IMG/VR virus record: IMGVR_UViG_3300048591_000650
Span: 1-37,945 of that record
Reading direction: 5' to 3' (one strand)
Length of the DNA stretch: 37,945 nt
DNA from: a virus
Shown here: piece after piece, positions 31,498 to 37,945 of the stretch
How the letters are laid out: each line of letters opens with the position of its first letter
How positions within the stretch are numbered: position 1 is the first letter of the stretch
The notes under the pieces: model-generated
What the model was told of the DNA's origin: nothing
Seen by the model: the letters and a program-made list of their open reading frames with translations, nothing else
Databases searched by the model: none
Program-made: the position numbers and the translations under genes

Positions 31498-32628
31498 TCA
31501 CGCGATCTTTACCCCACTCTCTACCCCAGCCATGTGTAGCCGCACGTCTGCATAAACCGCCGTCAGCGCGGCCAGTTGCTGGGCTCTGAAGGACGTGTAA
31601 TCGGTGTAGTGCTCGCCCATCGTCTGCTTGGCGTGGCCGAGGATCGAGTCCTTCACAAACGGGTGGCACCCATGCGCCACGAGGAGCGTCGAGCACGAAT
31701 GCCGCAGGCTGTGGAAGGTCAAGCCGCCACGGATTCCGGCGACGTCGACCACCCTATGGAAGCCTCGCGCGCGGAGCTTCTTGGCAGGGTTGGCCGCGCA
31801 CCCCGTGATGTTGTGCAGGTCGCGCACCTTCGAGATGTAGCCTGAGCGCGGGCCGTCGAGCAGGTCGACCAACCCCTGTGGCAGCGGGATCGAGCGGTAG
31901 GACGAATGCGTCTTGAGCGCGCGCCCGTCGCCTTGGCTCTCGACGCTGAGCATCCCGTCCTTGATGTCGCTCCACTTGACGCCGATGCACTCTCCGCGCC
32001 TCAGGCCCAGCAGGGCGGCGAGGATGATCGCATTCCGGCAGCCGAACCCCTCGGATGCGAGGATGAGCCGCGCGAGTTCCTCAGCGTTGTACGGCTTGAT
32101 CGGTCGCTTCCGGCTCGGTGGCAGCGCGACGTACTTCGCGGCGTTGACCTGGATCAGCCCATCGGCGACGGCCAGTTCGAGAATGCCGTGGAGGATGCCC
32201 TTGAGGTCGAGCTTCGACTGTCTCGATAGCTTCAGGTTGTCGAACGTCTTTTGAAGCGTCGGCCGGGTGACTTCGGAGAGTCTCAGCTTGCCGAGGGTGG
32301 GCATGAGCCGGTCGAACGCCCACGCGAGCTTCGCTTGGTAGGCGGTCGAGTGACCCTTCTTGGTAGGGAGATACGAGCGGAGCCCGAACTCAGCTAGCGT
32401 CGGCTCCGCCGGGTACGACGGCGAGGCCTCCGCCCGTATCTGCGCCTTTTCCAACGCTTCCGCTTCTGAGCGCCCGTAGGTGCTCACGCGCTTGCCCTGG
32501 ATAGTAGTCCTGACCTCCCACTGGTTGAGGTCCGCTCGGAATCTTGCCTTCATCTCGCCTGATGCGGGATTGTAGCTCAAGCGTGACCTCTTCTTCGGTG
32601 GCGACGTAGTTTCTACCGATGCGGGCAC
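31498..32628 (-). CDS. Tyrosine recombinase (phage integrase)
   Basis: 376 residues from GTG 32628; ATG 32553 (MKARFR) is an alternative. The N-terminal arm-binding segment (QWEVRTTIQGKRVSTYGRSE) is followed by a core-binding helix bundle (AWAFDRLMPTLGKLRLSEVT). The catalytic domain has Arg in LLGLRRGECIGVKW, His-x-x-Arg in FHSLRHSC, His in ILGHAKQTM and the nucleophile Tyr in GEHYTDYTS. It integrates the genome at the tRNA-Thr site adjacent to its 3' end. It is the last gene of the leftward operon and overlaps the excisionase-like gene by a long stretch. Confidence 0.92.
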   Translation of the reverse strand: MPASVETTSPPKKRSRLSYNPASGEMKARFRADLNQWEVRTTIQGKRVSTYGRSEAEALEKAQIRAEASPSYPAEPTLAEFGLRSYLPTKKGHSTAYQAKLAWAFDRLMPTLGKLRLSEVTRPTLQKTFDNLKLSRQSKLDLKGILHGILELAVADGLIQVNAAKYVALPPSRKRPIKPYNAEELARLILASEGFGCRNAIILAALLGLRRGECIGVKWSDIKDGMLSVESQGDGRALKTHSSYRSIPLPQGLVDLLDGPRSGYISKVRDLHNITGCAANPAKKLRARGFHRVVDVAGIRGGLTFHSLRHSCSTLLVAHGCHPFVKDSILGHAKQTMGEHYTDYTSFRAQQLAALTAVYADVRLHMAGVESGVKIA

Positions 32629-32713
32629 CGTTCGACGCGGCGCGGATGATGTCGCGGCAGATCGGCAGTGGGAGACCGGTCTTATCCCGGAGCCAGTGGG
32701 CGGATACGATCAA
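32390..32713 (-). CDS. Excisionase-like small DNA-binding protein overlapping integrase
   Basis: From TTG 32713 (TTGA overlap with the zinc-ribbon stop; GGAGG 8 nt upstream) the frame gives 107 residues. The first ~50 (SAHWLRDKTGLPLPICRDII ... GRNYVATEEEV) look like a helix-turn-helix of the MerR/Xis type: helix, turn, helix, then a strand pair with the wing. The rest overlaps the integrase frame by 239 nt and looks less natural (Gly/Arg-rich), so the true product may be short or altered. Being directly upstream of int fits a directionality factor (inference). Confidence 0.5.
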   Translation of the reverse strand: MIVSAHWLRDKTGLPLPICRDIIRAASNGARIGRNYVATEEEVTLELQSRIRRDEGKIPSGPQPVGGQDYYPGQAREHLRALRSGSVGKGADTGGGLAVVPGGADAS

Positions 32714-32880
32714 CCTCGCATCCTCCACTCTAAGTCAGGGTCTATCTGGCAAGCGCAATCAAAGCAGATCACCAGGAACGTGTCGTTGTCGTAGAATGCG
32801 CCATTCAGATCGAACCCGTCGCCGCAGTTGGCGCAACTCATGTCGCCCTCTTCGAGTTGGTACGGGATGATTCTGTTCAC
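32710..32880 (-). CDS. 56-aa zinc-ribbon-like protein
   Basis: From GTG 32880 (GTGA overlap with the HTH gene stop) to TGA 32712-32710: 56 residues. Two Cys pairs, CANCG near residues 16-20 and CFDCAC near 39-44, flank a strand-like GFDLNGAFYDNDTFLVI, as in zinc ribbons or rubredoxin-like knuckles. Its stop overlaps the TTG of the excisionase-like gene. Small zinc-binding proteins beside Xis/HTH genes are often regulators, but I cannot name a family. Confidence 0.65.
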   Translation of the reverse strand: MNRIIPYQLEEGDMSCANCGDGFDLNGAFYDNDTFLVICFDCACQIDPDLEWRMRG

Positions 32881-33212
32881 TCATCACCCCTTGCCAAGAA
32901 CACTGTGACCTTCTCGAACCCAAGCTTGCGCCCAACGTAAAGTGAGATTTCCCGCCGTCCGTGAAGGATGTCGTTTACGTAGGCAGTAGACACCCCGAGC
33001 TGCTCTGCAACCGCCTTCTGTGATAGTTGGCCTGTTGCATATGCTCTGAACCGCTGGAGTAGCTCAAAGTGGCTTACGGGCTTCTCCCAGACCTGTGCGT
33101 CGTAGTCGTGGACAAGTTCCATCAACAACCCATTCCAATGCGCTGCCGTCTCGTTGCGCGGGCCTTGCCGAATCGCTTCCACGATCCGGTCGGCAATCTC
33201 TTGCTTGCTCAC
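32877..33212 (-). CDS. Cro/CI-family helix-turn-helix regulator
   Basis: 111 residues from GTG 33212 (overlap GTGA). The C-terminal half has the XRE-type HTH: ELLQRFRAYATGQLSQKAVA, then EQLGVSTAYVNDILHGRREI, which matches helices 2-3 with the 'Gx[ST]xxxVxxxLxG' pattern. The N-terminal ~50 residues are helical (QEIADRIVEAIRQGPRN). There is no protease-like C-terminal domain, so it resembles a Cro or a short repressor rather than lambda CI. It is the only clear candidate for a lysogeny regulator in the window, yet it lies inside the leftward operon instead of being divergently placed. Confidence 0.8.
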   Translation of the reverse strand: MSKQEIADRIVEAIRQGPRNETAAHWNGLLMELVHDYDAQVWEKPVSHFELLQRFRAYATGQLSQKAVAEQLGVSTAYVNDILHGRREISLYVGRKLGFEKVTVFLARGDE

Positions 33213-33403
33213 GCCTCACCTCTTCGCCCGCGCTCGATGATGGCCTTGAGTTGGCTGGAGATTCGATCATCCTCGCTGATGATAATCATCACCTCTTTCC
33301 CTTCATTGTCCACGCGCAGCACCGTAAACGCCTGGTAATCGGACCTAGCGCGAAGCTCCTTCATCAGGATGCCGATGGCCATTTCTGCGGACGTGAAGCT
33401 CAC
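33209..33403 (-). CDS. Small hypothetical protein
   Basis: 64 residues from GTG 33403, overlapping neighbours by GTGA on both sides. Helix (MAIGILMKELRARSDYQAFT), then VLRVDNEGKEVMIIISEDD and a basic C-terminus. One compact alpha/beta unit with no recognised family. Confidence 0.6.
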   Translation of the reverse strand: MSFTSAEMAIGILMKELRARSDYQAFTVLRVDNEGKEVMIIISEDDRISSQLKAIIERGRRGEA

Positions 33404-33582
33404 GCCTCACGCTCCTTGGTCGCCTTCTCGAACCGTTCGCGCCAATAGTCCGGGTCGATGCTCGGACGCTCCTTAAGGGTCGCCTCCATCAGCGCGCGCA
33501 CCTTCTCGGTGTCGCCCATGCCGTGAATCAGGCCGCACAGATAGCCGCGCTCGAATGCGGTTGCGTCCGGCTTGTTGCTCAT
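33400..33582 (-). CDS. Small hypothetical protein (TAFERGYLCGLIHGMGD)
   Basis: 60 residues from ATG 33582, which overlaps the upstream stop (ATGA). A longer frame exists upstream but its sequence is Arg-rich and unlike protein. Helical, with a conserved-looking ATAFERGYLCGLIHG and RFEKATKERE end. No family is recognised. Confidence 0.6.
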   Translation of the reverse strand: MSNKPDATAFERGYLCGLIHGMGDTEKVRALMEATLKERPSIDPDYWRERFEKATKEREA

Positions 33583-33860
33583 TCCGTCCGCCACCTCTCG
33601 GCAATCCACTTCATGGCCGCGCCAACCGTGCTGAACGCGTTCTCGGGAAGGTTGGCGTCTGGCTGCCACACCTGATACTCGGTCGTGCGGCCACGGTACA
33701 CGCGCCTGATCACGCGGAACGGCTCGCTACACGGAATGAAGTCCTCACCGATCATCGTCTCGCCATGAACGCGGCGATGATCGACACCCGGCGCTTTAGA
33801 GCACCACGGTCCGACGTAGAGTGTGACCGTGCCTACCTTCTCGGCTTTGAGGTTGCTCAC
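33579..33860 (-). CDS. Hypothetical protein with a beta-hairpin core
   Basis: 93 residues from GTG 33860 (GTGA overlap). Strands KVGTVTLYVGPWC, RVIRRVYRGRTTEYQVWQPD and a C-terminal helix (STVGAAMKWIAERW), which gives a small alpha/beta unit. The longer upstream frame is rejected as a start region. No motif is recognised. Confidence 0.6.
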   Translation of the reverse strand: MSNLKAEKVGTVTLYVGPWCSKAPGVDHRRVHGETMIGEDFIPCSEPFRVIRRVYRGRTTEYQVWQPDANLPENAFSTVGAAMKWIAERWRTE

Positions 33861-34120
33861 TTGCGCTGCCTCCGGGCCATTGCCGCTATCCGAATAGCCA
33901 TCGCAGCGACATGTGTGGCTTCGCGCTCGATCTTGCCCATGTCTGGCTCGCGGCGCTTGACCTCCACCCACAGTTCGTCGAACTCCTCACGAAGCACCGA
34001 GTGCGCCTCGTGAAACGAGTTGTGGGGGCCGTGGGCATTGTGCCCGCGCAAAGCTTCCAGCGCCGCTAGGTCGCCCATGAGCTTGTAGAAGTACTCGACT
34101 GCGTGGGTGCGCTCCTTCAC
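33857..34120 (-). CDS. MazG-like protein
   Basis: 87 residues from GTG 34120 (GTGA). The pattern SVLREEFDELWVEVKRREPD followed by KIEREATHVAAMAIRIAAMA resembles the short phage MazG-like family: an E-x2-E metal-binding helix (EEFDELW) and a second helix with Glu and Ala/Ile spacing. Such proteins are linked to NTP pyrophosphohydrolase folds that clean nucleotide pools or lower ppGpp. The second acidic pair is partly replaced (EREATH), so activity is uncertain. Confidence 0.55.
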   Translation of the reverse strand: MKERTHAVEYFYKLMGDLAALEALRGHNAHGPHNSFHEAHSVLREEFDELWVEVKRREPDMGKIEREATHVAAMAIRIAAMARRQRK

Positions 34121-34707
34121 TCTCTCTCCTCCGGCCTGATGTAGTCCAGCCCGATCTGCGCGAAGAACGCCTCCTCGTCGGGCGTCTCGAGCGGCTGCCC
34201 GCGGTCGATGATCTGGCCGTCCTGCACGCGCATCCCCATCGGTAGCAACCCGTAGGGCTTCGGCGTGACGAGTCGCTTGCTGAACTCAGCGGGCCCCGTG
34301 CGGATCATCTTCAGGACTCCCCACTGCGCCGGCGGCAGGCATACAAACAGATCGACGGGCACGCGCTCCTCGGGAAGTTCCGGGCTCTCCGGGATGACCC
34401 AGTTGATTCGCATGTACCGCTCGCCGAACGATCCGCGGCCATTCACGTCGTAGCGGTGCTCGACGACACCGGCGTCCAGAAGCCGATTCATTTCTCGGGC
34501 AAGAACACTCACTGGTTCCGACTCGCCGAACAACCCCGCAGGGACGCTCTCGAAGCAAGGTGCGACGAGCAGTTCGATGTCGTTCACATCGGGCTTGCCG
34601 CGGCGGAGCGAACCGAGAATCTCACCGCGATTGATCCAGGGCGCCAAGATGCTGAGCACGTAGTGCGCGCGGGCCAACATGTCGTCGTGACATCGAGCGA
34701 CCTTCAC
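34117..34707 (-). CDS. Pol beta/Pol X-type nucleotidyltransferase
   Basis: 196 residues from GTG 34707. GEILGSLRRGKPDVNDIELLV is the palm signature of family X polymerases: GSxRR at 32-36, then acidic Asp43 and Glu45 in place of the usual DxD. A third carboxylate, Asp119 in VPVDLFVCLP, matches the late catalytic Asp. WGVLKMIRTGPAEFSKRL matches the Pol X palm end. There are no N-terminal HhH domains, so it is a minimal enzyme like ASFV Pol X. Repair, end-filling or nucleotide addition are possible. Such an enzyme is unusual in a tailed phage early operon. Confidence 0.75.
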   Translation of the reverse strand: MKVARCHDDMLARAHYVLSILAPWINRGEILGSLRRGKPDVNDIELLVAPCFESVPAGLFGESEPVSVLAREMNRLLDAGVVEHRYDVNGRGSFGERYMRINWVIPESPELPEERVPVDLFVCLPPAQWGVLKMIRTGPAEFSKRLVTPKPYGLLPMGMRVQDGQIIDRGQPLETPDEEAFFAQIGLDYIRPEERE

Positions 34708-35003
34708 GATCCCACCTCGGCCTTCGCCTGGTCGTAGGTCGCAAGCACCTCTTCACGGTGAGCGAAGAACAGTAGCTCACTGTGCATCTTCGCTCCCTTT
34801 GGGAACACGACAATGCCGTGACCCATTGAGCGGCACGCATCGCCGCCGATCTCAACGCGGTCAGCTTTCATGATTGCTTCGACCACGGATGACAACTCCC
34901 AATCTGCACCAACAAGAGCGCCGCAGTCTGCAAAGCTGTGAACGTAGCCATCCTGGACATTGAGTGCGTCAATGGCTTCTTGGGAGTTAAGCGCAATCCT
35001 CAC
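34704..35003 (-). CDS. Hypothetical early protein
   Basis: 99 residues from GTG 35003, chosen because GGAGG lies about 8 nt upstream and it overlaps the upstream stop as GTGA; an ATG five codons earlier is less well placed. Segments QEAIDALNVQDGYVHSFADC and MGHGIVVFPKGAKMHSELLF suggest an alpha/beta fold. Not recognised. Confidence 0.6.
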   Translation of the reverse strand: MRIALNSQEAIDALNVQDGYVHSFADCGALVGADWELSSVVEAIMKADRVEIGGDACRSMGHGIVVFPKGAKMHSELLFFAHREEVLATYDQAKAEVGS

Positions 35004-35467
35004 GGCTTCACCCTCCATTCACCCCGCAGGAGCGTTCCTGTCCTGTCGGTCATGTCGTAGGCGGGGTTCAACACCTTAAACGCCGCCCCGCTCAGGTCGA
35101 TTCTCTTCACTCCTAGCCTCCTATCCATCCTGTCGGTTACCGTCACTGTGACGGTCATCCCCTTGTATCGCAGCTCGAGCCGTGTGCCGAACTTGTGGCT
35201 GTTGCTGGCACAGGTTAGTGCGCGGTGATCGTAACGCTTACCGTTGGCCGCCGTGCGTCCGTGGTAGCGCGTCGCGTAGACGCTGAACGTGACCGGGTGC
35301 CACGTCGCGGCCTTCTTCGACTCCTTGACCTGCGGATCGAACTCCAGCGGCTCACCGGAGAGCGCATCGGTCTCAGCGGCATGGGCCGCTGTGTAGACGC
35401 CAGTAGCGCCCCAAACGAGCATCCACGTGGCGGACGCTCCGAGCAGGATCGTGTATGCCTTGTTCAT
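35000..35467 (-). CDS. Secreted RlpA-like double-psi beta-barrel protein
   Basis: 155 residues. A signal peptide (KAYTILLGASATWMLVWG ... AAHAA, to about 31) precedes a DPBB domain at ~60-140: YATRYHGRTAANGKRYDHRA, ALTCASNSHKFGTRLEL, VTVTVTDRMDRRLGVKRIDL. This is the RlpA pattern (W/R-Y-HG...TA-x-G-x-x-[FY]...LTxAs...FGTxxxV...V-x-D-R...IDLS), known from septal lytic transglycosylases that act on denuded glycan. A secreted wall protein in an early/lysogenic operon, far from the lysis genes, is unexpected. The ATG overlaps the upstream stop. Confidence 0.8.
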   Translation of the reverse strand: MNKAYTILLGASATWMLVWGATGVYTAAHAAETDALSGEPLEFDPQVKESKKAATWHPVTFSVYATRYHGRTAANGKRYDHRALTCASNSHKFGTRLELRYKGMTVTVTVTDRMDRRLGVKRIDLSGAAFKVLNPAYDMTDRTGTLLRGEWRVKP

Positions 35468-36105
35468 GCCACCTCCTTGTTAGCATCCGCGATCATCGCC
35501 ATGAACGCTTCGTGCCACGCTTTTCTTGCTTGCTGCCGTGCAACTTCTTGCGCGTGTTGCCCACGGTGGTATTCGATGTCTTGGATGGCTTGAGTTATGC
35601 GCTCGTTGGCCCAAGCATTACACTCTAAGCTCTCGGCGTCAAGAAGCTCCTTCTCGGCGTACCTGAGTGTGTTGATGCACTCCCGGATTGTTTCGTCGAT
35701 CTGGTTACGCATCGCAGTTACCAGTTGCTCGTGATCTGGCGTAGCCGGGCGCATCCTGTTAGCGCATTCGCGCCACGACTCAGCCATTGCGATTTGCTCT
35801 TGAATCTCAGCGATGTCTTTGGATGCCTCTGCGAGTCGCTTTTGCTTTTCCGCTTCAAAGAGGGCCTGCATATCATCGTCTACACCTGACTCATGCGCCG
35901 ATAGGATAGCCTCCGCTTCTTGGATGGCCTTCATGTGGTAGTCGCATGGTTCCCAGAAAGCGTCGGTGATCTCAAAATCAGACGACTCGTCTCTGGCCAT
36001 GATGTACGCACCATACTGCTTGCCGTAGTTCTTTGCGAACTGTTCGAAGCTGTGACCATTGTCAAAGCTGGTGTGAAAAACTCCGGTGATGAATCCGTGT
36101 GCCAT
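35464..36105 (-). CDS. Long helical hypothetical protein
   Basis: 213 residues. A short alpha/beta start (MAHGFITGVFHTSFDNGHS) is followed by a long coiled-coil-like region (ALFEAEKQKRLAEASKDIAE; RYAEKELLDAESLECNAWAN) rich in Glu, Ala, Lys and Gln. Base composition seems less GC-rich than in adjacent genes, hinting at a separate origin. An AAGGAGGTGG ribosome site precedes ATG 36105 and lies within the end of the next gene upstream. Function unknown. Confidence 0.65.
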   Translation of the reverse strand: MAHGFITGVFHTSFDNGHSFEQFAKNYGKQYGAYIMARDESSDFEITDAFWEPCDYHMKAIQEAEAILSAHESGVDDDMQALFEAEKQKRLAEASKDIAEIQEQIAMAESWRECANRMRPATPDHEQLVTAMRNQIDETIRECINTLRYAEKELLDAESLECNAWANERITQAIQDIEYHRGQHAQEVARQQARKAWHEAFMAMIADANKEVA

Positions 36106-36284
36106 TAGGCCACCTCCTTGGTGGGTTGCGCCTCGATCCGGTCGAGGGCGCGGTTGAGCTGGGCGAGTTGGCTCTGAATGCGGCTCATCGCCTCATCGAC
36201 CTCGGGATAGTCCCGGTAGGGGTAATAGGCGCGGAGCTGATCCTTGAGCGCCTTGATCTGGGTGCGGATCTCCTGAGCGTCCAT
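36105..36284 (-). CDS. 59-aa coiled-coil protein
   Basis: From ATG 36284 to TAA 36107-36105: 59 residues, nearly all helix with heptad spacing (QEIRTQIKALKDQLRAYY; EAMSRIQSQLAQLNRALDRI). The frame is compact, with a 1-nt overlap on each side (TGATG upstream, TAATG downstream), so I treat it as a genuine small gene. Probably forms a dimer; function unknown. Confidence 0.65.
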   Translation of the reverse strand: MDAQEIRTQIKALKDQLRAYYPYRDYPEVDEAMSRIQSQLAQLNRALDRIEAQPTKEVA

Positions 36285-36514
36285 CAGCTGGCCACCTCCT
36301 TCGCGGCCTTCTCCGCCGCCATGCGCTCATCGGCCATCGCGCAAATCACTTCCCAGACCGGTTGCAGCTCCTTCTTGACGAGCTCGGCCATCACGCGGGC
36401 GTCGTGGCTCGCGTATCGGTCCATCTGAGCGCTGCGGCAGATAGCCGAGATTTCCTCGTAGGATTGCGCCAGTCGGTGCTCGTGGGGCATGCCCGCGTGA
36501 TTGAGGACGCTCAA
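36284..36514 (-). CDS. Small hypothetical protein, TTG start
   Basis: 76 residues from TTG 36514 (TTGA overlap with the KTSC gene stop). Helical, with LAQSYEEISAICRSAQMDRY and ELVKKELQPVWEVICAMADE. No recognised family. The TTG start is supported by the same overlap geometry seen across this operon. Confidence 0.6.
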   Translation of the reverse strand: MSVLNHAGMPHEHRLAQSYEEISAICRSAQMDRYASHDARVMAELVKKELQPVWEVICAMADERMAAEKAAKEVAS

Positions 36515-36990
36515 CTCGCCACCTCCAGGCGCGGATTGTCGTGGGTCTCGTGGATGATCCGAACCGGGTCACGCCGGTCGTATCGCGTGTACTCGTGTGC
36601 CTTCGCGATCACGCTGTTGACCAGGAGCACCTTCGACTCCGCGGCGCGCAGATCCTCGACCGTCTCCGGGGACACGTCGAAGTAGCGGTAGACCGCACCG
36701 ACGCCACCGCGTGCGCGGAACTTCACCTCGAGCGTTCGATCTGACTCGCGGTAGCCGTAGCTCTCTACGTGGCCGGAACCAGACACCGCGACGTGCTCGA
36801 TCTTGTCGGCTTCGTGGAGTTCGCGTGCGAGCGCCGCGGCAGGGCCGTACTGCTCGACGGTGAGGCTCACGGTCTGAGTGCCGCAAGGCTCCTCAAGCCA
36901 AGCGCGGACGATCTTGCCGGTTCGGCGCACGCCGACCACGGTGAACCGCTTGCGGACCAGGTCTGCGAGTTGGGGAGGGAGGGCGGTCAA
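36511..36990 (-). CDS. KTSC-domain protein
   Basis: 159 residues from TTG 36990 (TTGA overlap). The C-terminal half matches the KTSC domain: VESYGYRESDRTLEVKFRA, then YRYFDVSPETVEDLRAAES and LLVNSVIAKAHEYTRY. This small domain occurs in many phage and bacterial proteins, often with RNA-binding or unknown roles. The N-terminal half (RFTVVGVRRTGKIVRAWLEE; QTVSLTVEQYGPAAALAREL) is a separate alpha/beta segment. A host- or translation-related role is possible but unproved. Confidence 0.7.
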   Translation of the reverse strand: MTALPPQLADLVRKRFTVVGVRRTGKIVRAWLEEPCGTQTVSLTVEQYGPAAALARELHEADKIEHVAVSGSGHVESYGYRESDRTLEVKFRARGGVGAVYRYFDVSPETVEDLRAAESKVLLVNSVIAKAHEYTRYDRRDPVRIIHETHDNPRLEVAS

Positions 36991-37241
36991 GATTGCACCT
37001 CGCTAAAGACGACCTTCGCGAAATCTGCAAGACAAGCCTCAAGCGAGTCGAAAGGGCCTCCTCGCAGATCGTGGTGAGGGACGTACCCCATCCATTCAAA
37101 ACCAACTTCTGCGTTGTCTTCCTTGACCATGTCATTGTCAGCATTGCGCCAAGTGATCTGCCCTTCTTGGCGAACACCGAGCATGATTTCCCATCCCTTG
37201 TAGTCTTCAAAGTCCCAAGATTCTTTGAGGGTCAGTTTCAT
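36987..37241 (-). CDS. Small hypothetical protein
   Basis: 84 residues from ATG 37241 (ATGA overlap with the MBL gene). Aromatic-rich (ESWDFEDYKGWEIMLGVRQ; VGFEWMGYVPHHDLRGGPF), with an acidic middle and a helical end. A longer upstream frame is Arg-rich and is not used. Less GC-rich than average. Family unknown. Confidence 0.6.
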   Translation of the reverse strand: MKLTLKESWDFEDYKGWEIMLGVRQEGQITWRNADNDMVKEDNAEVGFEWMGYVPHHDLRGGPFDSLEACLADFAKVVFSEVQS

Positions 37242-37945
37242 GCTCGCACCGCCTTCTTCGCGGCCACGTACACCGGGCAACCGGTCGCCCGTCTGACCGC
37301 CGCCGCGAATGCCTCTTCGTCGCTGTTCGCGTCGCTCAGGTGGAGCAGGTGAATCTCCTGCACCGCGCTCAGGTCGTTGGCCGCGAGCATCTCCAGCAGC
37401 CGCTCTAGGCTCATGTGCGTCCGCGTCGTGCGCTTGAACCGGTCGGCGCTGATGTCGCCTCGCAGCGCGTTGTCGCGCATGATCTCCGCCGAGTAGTTGC
37501 ACTCGACCGCGATGTGCGTGAGCCCATCGAACCGATAGGGCGAGTACGCCGAGTCGGTCAGATAGAGGAACCGTTCGCGCTCACCTCGAGGCGCGATGTA
37601 GAAGCCGAGCGTGCCCGGCATGTCGTGGACCGCGGCGAATGCGCGAACCGACCACGGGCCGACCGTGTAGGCATGTTCGGCGCGCATCGGGTTGGCGAAG
37701 ACCGATACCAGCGTCGCGCACTGCGCTAATGTCTCTTGCGACCCGTACACCTCGACGCCGTTGCGCATCAGGTCATAGGCAGCCTTCGCGTGGTCGCCGT
37801 GCGCATGGCTGATCAGGCACCCGGCGAGCTTCGATAGTTGGAAGTTCAGCGCGCGCTGAATCTCCTTGAAGGGGAGTCCAGCGTCGATGAGGAGCGGGGC
37901 CAGGTCGCCCCTACGCAGAACGTAGGAGCAACCCGCCGAGCTCGA
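37238..37945 (-). CDS. MBL-fold metallo-hydrolase (5' end cut by window)
   Basis: 235 residues are visible on the minus strand, starting SSSAGCSYVLRRGDLAPLLI at the window edge; only a few residues are probably missing. LISHAHGDHAKAA is the HxHxDH metal motif, at about residues 47-52 of the visible part. FLYLTDSAYSPYRFDGLTHI supplies the bridging Asp, and HLLHLSDAN a late His. It resembles the YycJ/WalJ-type and RNase Z-like hydrolases. Phages often carry these next to recombination genes, where a DNA- or RNA-processing role is assumed. Its stop overlaps the next start as ATGA. Confidence 0.85.
   Translation of the reverse strand, partial: SSSAGCSYVLRRGDLAPLLIDAGLPFKEIQRALNFQLSKLAGCLISHAHGDHAKAAYDLMRNGVEVYGSQETLAQCATLVSVFANPMRAEHAYTVGPWSVRAFAAVHDMPGTLGFYIAPRGERERFLYLTDSAYSPYRFDGLTHIAVECNYSAEIMRDNALRGDISADRFKRTTRTHMSLERLLEMLAANDLSAVQEIHLLHLSDANSDEEAFAAAVRRATGCPVYVAAKKAVRA

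Noticed and set aside
31419-37945. Integrated prophage end
   Set aside because: Phage tail genes lie directly on the far side of the att fragment and no host-like gene is visible anywhere, so free or permuted phage DNA is simpler.

Overview
The window reads as most of the genome of a GC-rich, temperate, long-tailed bacteriophage. The tail is inferred to be siphovirus-like: there is a tape-measure gene, a lambda-type tail-chaperone frameshift, and no sheath gene that I recognise. The host cannot be named from sequence. It should be a GC-rich bacterium that uses GTG and TTG starts freely, both strong Shine-Dalgarno sites and (on three isolated genes) apparently leaderless starts, and a tRNA-Thr(GGT) with a CCA-encoded end. 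Both ends of the window cut genes.

Layout, left to right. 1-3.4 kb (+): replication, with a RuvC-like resolvase, a DnaB-N/RecA-like helicase-initiator, and then a 300-bp non-coding block with many copies of the 11-mer AAACYTGGGAC, which I read as iterons of a replication origin. 3.4-5.6 kb: a structured intergenic stretch and small beta-rich accessory proteins, one with a GH16-type ExDxxE motif and one broken or frameshifted at a G6 run. 5.7-7.1 kb: lysis (amidase endolysin, holin). 7.1-18.7 kb: terminase, portal, protease-scaffold, capsid, connector genes, tail tube candidate, tail chaperones with a G_GGA_AAC slippery site, tape measure. 19.2-29.8 kb: baseplate and fibre genes, including a 1177-aa Asp-box protein and a LamG-SGNH-hydrolase fibre.

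Three genes run against the late operon (18689-19150, 29772-30257, 30355-30588). Each has a -10-like hexamer ending exactly 6 nt before its start codon, so each looks like an independently transcribed, leaderless moron expressed in the lysogen. Between 30.6 and 31.5 kb lies a non-coding region with two strong terminators, a D-armless tRNA-Ser-like element enclosed in an 18-bp inverted repeat, and the 3' half of a tRNA-Thr(GGT) gene, which I read as attP.

31.5-37.9 kb (-): integrase and a leftward operon of 16 further genes (excisionase-like, zinc-ribbon, Cro/CI-type HTH, MazG-like, Pol X-like nucleotidyltransferase, RlpA-like, KTSC, MBL hydrolase and unknowns). Every one of the 15 junctions upstream of the integrase is a 4-nt (NTGA) or 1-nt stop/start overlap. 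Because phage genes lie on both sides of the tRNA-Thr fragment, the sequence represents free, circular or permuted phage DNA rather than an integrated prophage.
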